A stretch of DNA of 64,000 nucleotides from Lunularia cruciata (Eukaryota; Streptophyta; Marchantiopsida; Lunulariales; Lunulariaceae). How positions within the stretch are numbered: position 1 is the first letter of the stretch; every line of letters starts with the position of its first letter. Below the pieces are notes generated by a model that saw nothing but the letters and a program-made list of their open reading frames with translations, searched no databases and had not been told where the DNA came from. Both the position numbers and the translations under genes were made by a program. Below, piece by piece: positions 32,740 to 44,224 of the stretch. The DNA is taken from contig OX419758.1 of assembly GCA_948567375.1 (NCBI GenBank), positions 25,053,001-25,117,000 of the forward strand, read 5' to 3'.

Positions 32740-33176
32740 TTCTGTAGCTGTACTCAAACTCTCTCCAAGATCTTCACCAAAGTCTCCAAAAGTACTTTTA
32801 CTCCACTACACTCATGTCCTTTTGGAAGTCCTTCCACTCCACAAACCTCACACAACTCCTTGGTCTTAGATCTTCTCCCTCCTAATCTTGGTGAAGAGGG
32901 TCCAACATGCAAATCCAAGTCAAGTAAGCCTCTCCTTTCTCTCAATCTCTTGCTCTCAAAGGTCAATGTACATGAACTTGCCTTATGTCCCTTCTCTACA
33001 CATAAAAAGCATTTAGACCCATTCTTTCCTCCAAGTGGTATAGGTTTTTGGATCCTCTCAACAGTCTCTTCAAATTCTATTCTAAACTCTCTTCTCCTCA
33101 AATCCACCCCTATAATCACCTAGAACCCTTGGGGAACCTTGCTTAACCTCAATTTTCACTCTTGGTGACCCTCCAT
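32740..33176 (-). pseudogene. Second family B element: ORF0 with zinc knuckle
   Basis: The ATG at 33176 corresponds to the start of ORF0 in the first copy. Here codon 7 is TGA and another TAG follows, so the open part is 33119-32754 (121 codons). It carries CFLCVEKGHKASSC (CX2CX4HX4C, residues 37-50 of the open part), then LRERRGLLDLDLHVGPSSPR and the second cluster CEVCGVEGLPKGHEC. The lesions differ from those of the first copy, so the parent gene was open when each element inserted. The function is unknown; a nucleic-acid-binding accessory protein is a reasonable guess. Confidence 0.6.
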
Positions 33177-34031
33177 GATCCCATCCTCAAACATGTTTTT
33201 TGTTGCCCTCACACTCCTCATCCATGAAATGTAAACTATGCAGAATTGACCCTTCCTCACAATGTTAGTCACATCTCGCAACTTGTATCTCACAATTCTC
33301 TAAAAATTTTCACACTTGATCACAACTCCATATTATTCCTCTTTGCAAAATTTCAAATCTTTTCATTGAACCATTTGGCCTAGGCACTTTTCTATTCAGC
33401 ACACATATTTCAGATTTGGTTTGAAAACTACCCCCTTCACTTCAAAAGCTTATAACTCTTTGCTCAAAAATGATCTATGTCTAATTTTTGTGCCTACAGG
33501 TAGGATAAAATGCACTAAATTGTCTTGAAAATTTTCACTACAATCCACTGAAAATTGAAGAAATGAAAGACTATGTACAATTTTCCAAATAGCGTGCACC
33601 TATTGGAGCAATTTACCCTATCAACTTTCAAAAATTCTAGCCCAGTCTGCGTAGCAGCACTCACAATAGTTTCAAGTGTGCTAACTAAAAAGTAACCCAA
33701 GCTATCATGTGTAGAAATTGTAAGTCCAGATCCCAAACTTGAGATTTTCCCCAAAATCACCTTAATCCCCAAAATCTACAATCCACCTTACACAATCTCT
33801 CAAGTACTCTCAAGTACTCTCAAGTGTACAAGATATAAAAAATCACCTCAAAGATATCATAATGAACTACAGGTTATATAAATGGGTCCAAATTCTCTAA
33901 CATAAGTTCAGCCCTCTCCTCCCCTAAAGTTCTCTCCATGTGAGCTCTCATAGCTTCCTTTTGTCTAATATAGAATTGTACACTGAACATTATCTTGCCT
34001 TCTAGAGAGGTCCCGACAATAGAACCAAAAA
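33177..34031 (-). other. Family B leader between 5' LTR and ORF0
   Basis: On the minus strand, directly after the LTR end, TTTTTGGTTCTATTGTC is in primer-binding-site position. A short frame MFSVQFYIRQKEAMRAHMER follows and is also present at 20270-20409. The rest (33177-33890) has no convincing ORF and partly matches 14058-14545. Confidence 0.55.
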
Positions 34032-34719
34032 TGTGAGCAGGCATGTCTCTCACTCAGGTGAACCTCTTATGGCTATTATGGTAGCACACCATGGACTAAG
34101 AAGGCAAGGAACCCCAACTCCATCATACTCCTCCAAGGCTAACACTCCAAGACTCAAGACATTGCTCACTAGAGAACTCAAATGAGAGAGAGATAGTTGC
34201 AAATGAAAGGATGATGAATACATCCTCACCCCTTGTTATATACTTGAGAAATAGTTATGCACCAAAGTTACTAATTACCGTAGTAACTCAAGTTACTAAA
34301 CTAAAAGTCAAGTTAAGTCAAAAAGTAGAAAGGAATATCCATTCATATGGGCATATTCCACTAGCATATGATCTTATCTTGACCCAACCACTAAGTCAAG
34401 GATTCCTTCACATGGGCTATCTGGACTAGAGAAGAATCCAAAACAAAAAGGCTTACGGGCCCAAGAGTTCTCAACTCTTTCCTTCAAGCCAAACACCTAG
34501 GAATAATACCAAGTCAACACACTAGAATCCAAAATAGTGGTGCTCATCTTTTCCACTTCCTCTAAAGTAAGGTCCCCTCTATCTTAGCTATGACTAACTC
34601 TAGCTAATCATGACTAATGTAGAACCATCCTTTATCTCTATATAAATAATATCTCTCAAGTACTTGTAATACCAAGCTAAATATCACAATACCACACACA
34701 TGCACAAATGGGTGTTACA
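34032..34719 (-). mobile_element. 5' LTR of second family B element
   Basis: On the minus strand it starts TGTAACACCC at 34719 and ends GCTCACA at 34032, 688 bp. With the LTR at 24738-25429 it brackets a family B internal region of about 8.6 kb (including the nested family A element). The right flank GGCTAG is family A integrase sequence, whereas the left flank of the 3' LTR is family E, so this element's two ends do not sit in the same target. Confidence 0.85.
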
Positions 34720-35825
34720 GGCTAGAAACCAAAAGCTGAGTAGACTCCTTCAACCACTCCCCACTCCATCCACTTGATGGGAACACATGTACTTGGATCT
34801 CATCATAACATTGCCCAAGACAAAGCAAGAACACATAGCAATTGTGGTGTATGTGGATAAGCTTAGTAAGCAAATCTACTTCAATAATGTCTTCAAGCAT
34901 CATGGGATGTCACGTGTACTCGTCTTTGACCTCACAATTGGAGATGATTCACTAGAAAGCTTTGGCAAGTACTCTTCTAGATACTCGGCACCAAGCTTGC
35001 TTTGTCCATGACCTATCATCCTCAAACTAATGGACAAAGTAAACATGCAAATTGCACCTTGGAGGATATGCTTTGTGCTTCTGTCAACATTCACCATACC
35101 AATTGGGATGAATGTCTTGCATTTGCGGCGTTTGCATACAATAATTCCAAACAAGCAAGCACCGGATTCTCTCCTTTCCTCCTTACCAACCAAGATCCAC
35201 TTGTTCTAGATTCCCTTCTGCTCTTACTCCATCTCATGTCCCTCATACTTCAACCATATCCTAATCACTCCAACAAGCCAAATCTCACTTCCTTGTTGCC
35301 CAAAATCAATAGAAACAATATGCAAACCACTTACATCGTTATCTCACCTTTCAACTTGGTGATAAGGTCATGCTCTTGTCTAGTAACCTACCCCTCCCAT
35401 TTGATACCCAAGTCCATAAACTTGCTTTTAATTGGATAGGACCCTTTGATGTCACCCAAATCATCTCTCTTGTTGCTTATTGACTTGCCTTGCCTTGACA
35501 TATGAGAATCCACCCTGCCTTTCACATTTCCAAGTTGAAACCCTTTGTTCCTAACCCACCTTCTTTTCTGTCTTGTGTCCAACCTCCTCCTCCTCCCATC
35601 CCTATCAATGATCATGAGGGGTACAAAGTTTATCGTATCCTTGCATGTCACCACATCTAGCGAGGCCGTCAATAACATACAGAATACAAGGTCCTTTAGA
35701 AAGGGTATCCCCTTCATGATACCACATGGGAACCTCTTTCTCACCTCTAGAATGCACAAAGAGCCAGCCAAGAGTTTGAAGCTCCATTGGTGATGAGGAT
35801 GTCACCAACTAGTGGTGGAGAAATA
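34720..35825 (+). pseudogene. Family A integrase core and chromodomain (continuation)
   Basis: The sequence starts mid-integrase at the codons that follow those lost at 5529 (compare 29512 of the nested copy). Pieces visible: LDLIITLPKTKQEHIAIVVY, VDKLSKQIYF, then a deletion. ORF 35002-35439 carries MTYHPQTNGQSKHANCTLED, with a Lys/His pair where the catalytic Glu is expected, and WDECLAFAAFAYNNSKQAST. A chromodomain remnant follows near 35620-35760 (in several frames, with the same signature order as at 30480-30600). It ends at the purine-rich GTGGTGGAGAAATA just before the 3' LTR. Confidence 0.75.
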
Positions 35826-36225
35826 TATAATAATATGGAGTTTAGCATTGAAGTTAGTTAGGACTAAAAAAGTAGCAAATAGGCCAAATTAGCCTAGAAT
35901 ATTCTAGAAGTATCTAGGAAGCTTCTTGGCTAGTTTAGCTAGCACCCCAAGTAAGTAGCTTCTAGAAGCTTCCAACTAGCTTAGCTTGCAAGCCAAGTAG
36001 GCAGCTTCTAGAAGGAAGTTTCTTGAGAAGCTTCTTGGTTAATTTGGCTTGCACTCCAAGAAAGAGGTTCAAGGAAGCTTCTTGAGAAGCTTCTCATGAG
36101 CCTTGTATGCTCCCTATAAATACCAAAGCCAAAGCTCATGCTAGACATTTAGAGTTTCTCAATGCAAGTGTCCCAATGTGGTATTCCATTCTCCTTTTTT
36201 TCTCCTCAGTCTTAGGTCTTTTAGA
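35826..36225 (+). mobile_element. 3' LTR of family A element
   Basis: This LTR of about 400 bp matches 30672-31096. Its first bases are decayed (TATAATAATATGG for TGTAACAATATGG). It keeps a three-unit TTC/GAA/TTC array at 35960-35972 and TATAAATA at 36115-36122. It closes the family A element whose 5' part lies at 2200-5529. Confidence 0.8.
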
Positions 36226-39160
36226 AAGACCTAATGTGTACTTTCTATTGCTAGTGTTCAAAATTCACCCATCAAAGAAATATTCTCTAAATATATGCTC
36301 AAGGAACTACTTGATAAATCTAGAGATATCATAGTTTACATAACATCTCCCAAAGCATACTAGAATGGAGATCTTGTAAAACTTTTCATTGGCCATTCCA
36401 AGTATATCCTTGATAAGGCTATCCAAAAATCTCCAAATCTATTACTATGTCTTTCTATATCTTATCCCCAACAAGGAAATATCTAATGGTAAGTCTTCTA
36501 GTAACCCTTGATGATTGATATTGGTAATAACTCAAGATACCAAGTGTGTTATGTGATATATAGAGACTTATCTAGCAATATCATCTCTCTCCGCATATAA
36601 ATACCTCTAATCCATATGCTTGCTTACAATATTGCAATTAGTCTAATGTTGATCCTACCAAAAATTCCAATAAGCATTCTCTCTCTACCAAATATTGCCA
36701 AGTAATAGGTTTGGTCTCCAAAGGTGACAAGGTAACAATCTTTGGAGGATCATTATAAAATTGGTCCATTTGTGGTTCAAAGGGCCCACTCCAAGCTTAT
36801 TGCACCAACCTATCTCCATGATTTTGTAACTCCTTATAAAACTCCACAATTGAACATCCAAGCTAGATGGAACAACTCCACTCATACTCCAAATTTGAGT
36901 GATCAAAGTATCTTTTGCATGGGAATTCCCTCTAGTACATCACTAGGCCTAGTAACAAAAACACTAAATGTTGAGACTAATATCATGGTCCTTGACTATA
37001 GTGAGCCAAGATTGCCACTACTAAAACATATGGGTAGGGAACATACTTGTTCCTCACCCAATTGCCAGCATGACCTATAGGAAGCTATCTTCTCCAAAGA
37101 GTGAGTATAACATTGCTCTGCCAACTTACACATCATATGGCTCTACTACTATTTCAAGTGTATGGACCCTCATCATAGAACTTTCAATTAGATTACCAGA
37201 CTAAATTTTGACAATAAGCTCCTAAAATGTGATATATTATGTGAAACCACCCCTAGAGATGTTTAGATTTGAAATGGATACCTCTCAACATTGGTCTTAC
37301 ATAGCCTACGACCATACCTCCAAGAATTGTAGCTCTTCTAACATAAGAGGTTGCACACTAGAGTCTAATCAGGACCCTAATATGGTGTATAAACCTTCCT
37401 TAAAGGTCCAACCAAGCTGAAAATACCACTCTTGTTGTCCAATAAGATAACCCTTGGTATGAACCTACTTTGCTCAAATGAAAATCTAGTAGGTAACTCA
37501 TCCAATCTAGTAGTTATTGCTTACCTCAAACCACAAGTAACCAACTAGATCCAGTTCTCCTCAACCAAGCTAGCTCCACCATCACTTCCACAAAGGAAGC
37601 AAGAACTTCACCATCCATACTCTCTTAAAGAGTAGCAACCAACCAAAACATTGGAGTTTGATCAATTCCCAATATAAACATGTTGATAGCTAAGAACACA
37701 AGGGAGTGCATAATCAATTGATTTTCCCTCAACATTGTGCTAGAAAAAACCTTGGTAGAAGAAGGTGGTTGACTACCATCTACTCCATCATACCCTCTTT
37801 CTCCACTTACCATGCTTGCATCAGGACATCTAGGAGGCATGGATGAGGTCTGTAATATGAGATTCTAGAGAAGTCTAGCCTATTGTACTAGCCTCTCTTC
37901 TTTGTGGATCCAACTCTATTAATTATCCTCTAGGCTAAGGAGCACATATCGCATTCCTAGTCATTATAGCATATGAGTCTACCTATGTTGATCTTCACAT
38001 GACATCAATGATGTCTCTATCACCAACACAAGTTGTAGAAGCCTTGGCACTTGAATTTGATCTCCTTTGAGCTATATTCATGCTAGACAATCCTTATTCC
38101 AAGTGCTCAATCCAAGTAGCAATGGTTTTATTATAAACAAAGACAAGTATTGTGCATCTACCACCACCTCTACTACCTTATCTTGGATGACCTATGGCTC
38201 CCCTACTTCCTACCATAGTAACCCTACCATGCCTTTACTTTGGGTATAAGTCACACAATTTGTCACAAGTATAGCCAAATCTATATCAATGGTCACACTA
38301 TCTTTGGGTTGTCTATGGTGCTATAGAGGTATCATGCCTACTATCTTTGATACACTCCTTGTGGTAAGGTCCATCCCAAGTCCAAGAAGCAATACCACCA
38401 CTTGTTGGTTGTTACTAACCAAAAATTGAGAATAAGTGTCTATGTGCACTAGGCACTCCTCTTGCTCCATAAGATCAAGAGTTATTTACTTTGCCCTTGA
38501 AATCCAATATGGTGTAGTGTACTCTATTTTACCCTAGAAGAAATAACCATTGTAGATGAGGCCTCTACCAAATCTAAATATAACCACTCTCTCTTCCACT
38601 ATGTTGAACTCAATATGCTCTACCAAACCAAAACCAACTACCAAAGTCAGTATCATGTACTCAGCATCTTAGTTCTCTATCTAGTATCCCATACTAGAAC
38701 TAGACAACTTGGCCTTAGTAACTCCTTGAGTAAAACTGATCAACTTGCTCATGTAAGTATATGTCTTGAATAGGCTCTTTCCAACCTTTTGTTAGAACTC
38801 CTTCAAACTCTTCAGCTTGTCAATCTGGATTCCTTGATAATTTTACCTCAAGCACTAGAAGAATTCCACCATGGGTTTAAACCCCATTACTCCACCACCT
38901 ACTATATTTGTACAACTACTCATAATAACACCATCTCCAACCAATACACCAATACTATTAGAACTAGAACCTATAAGGATGCCTATCCACCTCTCTAAAA
39001 CCAAGCTTGAGGTGATGGATATGTAGTTCAAAGACCAATATTGTCTTCAATGGTCAATCTACTCTAGGTATACTTGCTTGAACTTATGGTAATCATCCAT
39101 AGGCAGATTTTTTAAGTGGTAGAACAATCCTTTCCATGCCATGAAAGGTGTAAACAAAGT
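36226..39160. other. Unassigned repeat-like sequence, possible decayed coding
   Basis: Many short ORFs are present on both strands, the longest 112 codons (36742-37080, plus) with YKIGPFVVQRAHSKLIAPTY and IFCMGIPSSTSLGLVTKTLN. The plus strand near 36255-36460 also has a protein-like run (DKSRDIIVYITSPKAY, then VKLFIGHSKYILDKAIQ). I cannot match these to a family with confidence. The frames change often, so this is probably an old element too diverged for me to place. Nothing here supports an intact gene. Confidence 0.4.
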
Positions 39161-40590
39161 TATGTTTTGTATTTATTATAGATCATACAAACTATCAAAT
39201 TCTTGAATGAAATCATCCAATTCAATGGTACCCATTGTACCAAAATAGAGATTGGAGCACTTGGAAGCCCCAAAAGTCTTTTCCATTTCTCATAACAATG
39301 GTGTGGACACATAATATCAACTTGCTCAACTCTTGTATCAAACTCAAAGTAGAATCAATCTCTTTTCTCACTAGGATTTAAGATACTAGATGTATACAAT
39401 ATTGATTTATGATTTGATTTTGATCTCAATCTGCAACCCCAATTACCATTTTGACCTTTTTGCTCTCATATTTTTCTCTCCAATCTACAAATTGGAATCA
39501 CCCACTCCTCAATAGACTTCAATTTTCACTTGTATGAAGAAAATTAGATAACATCCCCACACACAGTCTTCCAATTTACAATTGTCTAATAAAAGAAGTA
39601 GCATTTTTGAACGCAAGCCCTACTCAACTAAATTGAGTGACAATTCATCAATCAAGGACCAAAAACAAGTAGTTTTTCTGCACACTATCACTCCTAATTA
39701 ATTCGATCACGATCATAATTAAACTAAATCAAGCAAAATCTTCACTATTCAAAGATACCATCAATGGACACCTAAGCTTGAAGTTACGCCTGTCTTCCAC
39801 TCAAATTTTTGCATCCAAATTCCCTTCTTATTTCTTTTGTGTAATCAGTTAATAAATGAGATGATCAAAATATTCAATATTCTTTGCCTATCAATACTAA
39901 TGACATCATCAAGTCACCCACACTCTTATCACTAATTATACCATCAAGTCATATCCGTTCTAGATGAAAATTCCACATTACATTCATGAACCTCTACCCA
40001 ATGAAATTAGACTTCAAAAGTACAACATAAAAAAATTCCTTGGAGTTACTATTCAAATATATACTTCCTCAAGAAACCAATAACTCCAATCTTGATGACA
40101 TATTTAAATTTAGTGAAGTCACAAACAAGGATGATTCAAATGTTATAATAAAGATCACTACCTTTGACAACTACTAGAAGGTGGCTAACAAATAACCATA
40201 ATCCGTGTCCAAAAAATAACCGGTGAATAACAAAGAATATGATAGTTAATGTGATCTACAGCAAATACAAATTTTAACAAACTTGCTTAAGCGCACAAAA
40301 AATGTCAATAAAAAAATGCCATGATAGATCTCATATACACATCTTTATATATGAGTGTAAATAGATTGTCAACCATATCCTTATGTATGAATGTAGATAG
40401 CTCGGCAAACTTCTTAGATTAAGGCACTCAACAAACCATCCTTAAACAGAATCATAGTTGCTATGTTCCATCACCGCAAAATGTGTGGTGCTCTCCATTC
40501 TTAAATACATGGTTTCATCATCACAAAATATGCAATACTTTCTGTTCATAAATACTTAGTCATTAATGTTCCACCAGTTTGGATAATGAA
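39161..40590. other. AT-rich intergenic stretch with nothing recognised
   Basis: There is no ORF above about 60 codons that looks protein-like, and no LTR, tandem array or RNA gene was seen. The composition is AT-rich. Confidence 0.5.
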
Positions 40591-40860
40591 ATCTGATGCT
40601 TTCAATAGAACGGGCAAGAAATGTTGGTGTCCACTATCGGAAAATTCAGATTATGATGATATCATACAAGCCACAGACGAGAAGATGTAAATCTAAACCC
40701 ATCATTGAGAAAATTCAGGTCATGTTGTTCCCAAAACATTCAGATCATAGACACATACAAGAAGATTTGTGAACCTATCTTCCAAAATCTTTTACTCGTA
40801 TGTCTTTTCCTTAGTGGTACGGCTTGATGGTGTCCTCCCATCCTTCTTTGTATTCATACA
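40591..40860. repeat. Repeat G copy and LINE-tail-like end
   Basis: The order of words (GAAAATTCAG, GATTATGATGAT, CATACAAGCCACAGACGAGAAG, AAATTCAGGTCATG) parallels copies at 50885-51055 and 58468-58680. The last ~70 bp (GTACGGCTTGATGGTGTCC and CCCATCC) parallels 57905-57960, the tail-side sequence of the LINE-like element in reverse. Confidence 0.5.
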
Positions 40861-42383
40861 CTATCGTCAGGAAAATAGCATACGCATAACCTTGAGGTTT
40901 GATGTGCAAGTTTAGAAAGTTGTCTCAAGGGTCATGTTCAATATTTTTCAGGAGTTGGTTTGTTACTACCTTGCCGCGGGAGATATTTACTATGTTATGG
41001 TGAAGTCGGGGAAAAATTGTGGTGTTATTAGCTTGAGGATTGTGTTTGTGTGGTTGGAGCTGAGAAATAATGTTAGGTTACATGAGCTCAGGTTTTATGT
41101 TATTGGAGTGAAGAGCATTTTCCTTGGTGGAGGCGCAAAAAGAATTTAGTAGGAAAAGAAGGCTGAGGAGAATGTTTCCAAAGAGAACTTGTGGTGTCAA
41201 GCTACATGAGAAAATACTTTGGGAGCCCTTTGCTAGGAAAAATCATTAAGGGAGAGATGCTTCAAGACCTTTGGGCTGTGACAGACTAAGGGAAGAGGAG
41301 GAGAAATTTTGGGAGTGGAGTCCTGGCTATTGCACAAACAAAGGGGAGATTTTTTAGGGAAGTTGGAGGGACTAGGAGAGAGAGAACTCTCGTGGAAAGG
41401 TAGGGCTGGACAAAGAGAAATTCTTGAAGAGAGAAGGGTTTGGAGAAGAATAGACAGCAAGGCAGGGAAGTAAATAATAAATACAGAGTGGAAGAGAGGA
41501 AGGTTCAGGAAAGAAAAGGAAGACACGAAGAGTTTTGAAAGAGGAGAAGAAGGAAGAGAAATTGAGGAGGACAGGAAGGAACCAAGAGAAGGATTTTTTA
41601 TGGACCATAGAGCTAGAAAAATTGGAGAACTGAAAGGAGTTTTTGAGAGTAATAAGAGTGAAATTGAACAAAGCAGACAAGGAGAAATAGGAAAGTAGCA
41701 GGAGTGAAATCAAACAGAGCAAAGGAATTGTGAAAAACAAGAAAGGCAGAAGGAAATTGAAAGGTGAGAAATAGAGAGCGAGAAATGGGAAAGCCGTGTC
41801 ATCGGGAAAATAGCCCACGTGTACCCTTGAGGCTTTTGGTGTGATAAATTTTCTTTTTCTCTTCTAGATGTTGTAAGGAACATGGATTTATGTCAATATG
41901 TCTTAGGTGTAGTTTTATGCTACCTTGCTGCAGGAGATATTTCCTATATTATTTTGAAGCCGTAAAAAGTTATGGTGTTATTAGCTCAAGGAGTCTTTTA
42001 ATGTGGCTTGAGCCAAGAAATAATGTTGGGTTACACTAGCTCAGGTTCTGTTTTACGTTATTGGAATGAAGGAGTATTTGCCTTAGAGGAGGAGCAAAAA
42101 GGAGTCTTTGAGTTGGAAATACATGCGAGGGTTTAGAGGAGTTGTGACAATGAAAGGTTTGGGGAGAAAACAGCAGGAAAAAGTTAGAGGACAGCGAAGG
42201 AACTCAGCTCGGAAGGAGAGAATTTTTTGAGTGGAAAGGGTTCTGGACAGAGGGGGCGAAGGGGGAGAGAATTCGGGGAAAAAAGTCCTTCTGTTGAGAG
42301 ACAAGAGCAGGGGAAGGATTCTTGAGATGTCTGAGGTCTGAGATAGGACAAGTGGGTGAATTTTCAAAGTTTGCAGGAGAGTG

Positions 42384-42665
42384 TTGAGGGCTGAAAGATT
42401 TTTGAAATGCCTTAGGGCTGAGCTTGGACCAGGAGATGAAATTTCAAAATCTGAGTGAGTGTCTTGAAGGCTGAAGGATTTTGAGATGCCTTAGGCTGTG
42501 CTTGGACCAGGGGAAGGAATTTTTGAAATCTGAGTGAGTGTCTTGAAGGCTGAAGGATTTTTGAGATGCCTTAGGGCTGTGCTTGGACCAGGGGAAGGAA
42601 TTTTTGAAATCTGAGTGAGTGTCTTGAAGGCTGAAGGATTTTTAAAAATGCCTTAGGGCTATGAC
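42384..42665 (+). repeat. Tandem array, unit about 80 bp, about 3.5 copies
   Basis: The word GCTGAAGGATT recurs at about 42390, 42470, 42549 and 42630, each time followed by GATGCCTTAGGGCT-like sequence, GCTTGGACCAGGGGA and CTGAGTGAGTGTCTT. The middle copies are nearly identical. Confidence 0.85.
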
Positions 42666-43070
42666 AAGAGCAGAACGAAATTCAAAGGAGCGGGATATTT
42701 TTGAGTTTTGCTTGGTCATTGATTTGGAATAGTGGAGAAGAGAAGGAGTTGAAATCTCCAGGAAGGACTGAACTAAGGCAAGAGCAGGAGAAGAAAATCA
42801 AGAGTTTGATTTTGCCTTGCAAAAGATAGGAGAGATTTTGAACGTTGGATTCCCTGAGCAGTAGCCAATGACATGGTAGATTCGTGTTAGGGTTGCTCTG
42901 GCTGGACAAGGAATGATTTTGAATGTGGAAGGATGTTTATTGTGAGAATGTTGATAGGAGAGCAAATCTTGAATGAAGAATGTTTGTTGTGAAGAGGTGG
43001 ACGTGGAATGAAGTTTGAATGTAGAGGATGTGTTGTTGCAAATGTAATAGTGAAGAATCCTCATGAAGGG

Positions 43071-43175
43071 GAGACTGGGCAGAGTGAATGAGAGATTGGG
43101 CAGAGTAAATGAGAGACTGGACAGAGCGAATGAGAGATTGGACAAAGTGAATGAGAGACTATTCAGAGTGAAGGA
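43071..43175 (+). repeat. Tandem array, 21-bp unit, five copies
   Basis: Five consecutive copies of a unit like GAGAGATTGGGCAGAGTAAAT. Because 21 is a multiple of three the minus strand reads a seven-residue repeat (NLSFTLP-like), but the frame is not otherwise gene-like. Confidence 0.9.
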
Positions 43176-44224
43176 GCGAGAGTCTCCAGGGCTTGGTCTG
43201 GACAGGAGTGAACTATTGAAGAGAGATTTTTGAAGGTTGCTGTGACAACCCAGCAAATATCACTTTTGCGGTAATCGGGTAAGTAAAGTTTGTTCCCGTA
43301 GAGATACGAGTGAGAATTGGTCAAATACAAAGCAAAGTAACAATTTCAGTTCTTCTTGGTTGCGTCTTTAATCTCTCAGGTAGAAACCACACCCAGAAGA
43401 GAGTAACAAGCACTGACTCGCGGTCTTGTCACAAATTAACACTCCATAATCACAACTCCACCAAATCTTTCCAAACAATCTTGATTGTGATGATTCAGGC
43501 TCTCCCAAAAGCAGCACTTCACTGCAAAACGACTTCGCCTCAGAATTGTGTTCCACCCCTCCACTGAAGGCACAACTTCCTCGATCGAAATTGCTTCACA
43601 TCAACCTCGCACTGCACTCACAAACGCAGAATACTACCAACACTACAATTCCTCTCAGATTTGTCAAGGCATTGCTTCGATTGCACTTCACTCAAGATCA
43701 AACACAAAAAATGAAGATCAAGGTTGTGGAATCCAACATCCAACAAACACACTAACTTGCACTTCGAATTTCTCCAAACACTCACAAACACAATTGCGAA
43801 ATTGATACTCAAAATCAAGCTCAAGCGACGAGCACTGCTTCACAGCACTTCGCTTTATCTATTCTCAGAAATAACGAGCACTGAACAATATTTTCCTGCG
43901 AATGCCACTCTTAAATAGTGAAGCAATCGACAGTTCTAACAACTATACCGTTCTACAACAACTGTTCTAACCTGCAAATCCGAAATTACAATGCACCTCT
44001 TCATATCTGCCCCTTCAAATCTCAAATTGGTTACTAATCCGATCCAATGTCTACTTCTTCCTCGGCTTTCAAACCCGAACCCGAAGTAATCTTACTTCCT
44101 ACTATCTTTTCCTCGGGTTTTAGATCTTCTACTTCTTCTACCAAATCCAGCAATTCTCTTTCTTGATCTGAAATTGCACTAGTGGGTAATCTGTCTAACT
44201 ATTCATCCTTCGACCCACTCTTCT

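Larger units (their letters stand above)
40860..43240. repeat. GA-rich dispersed repeat F, two tandem copies
   Basis: Two similar units start near 40866 and 41795 with GGAAAATAGC, followed by parallel blocks (CTACCTTGC, GGAGATATTT, GGTGTTATTAGC). A long purine-rich stretch follows each. Minus-strand ORFs here (for example 41818-41372) are Phe/Leu/Ser-rich products of the GA bias and do not look like real proteins. Tandem arrays lie within at 42384-42665 and 43071-43175. The right edge is the target site of a solo family D LTR. Confidence 0.55.

Noticed and set aside
36742-37080. Pararetrovirus movement or coat protein
   Set aside because: No movement-protein signature, zinc knuckle or RT box could be found; the resemblance was too vague to report as a feature.
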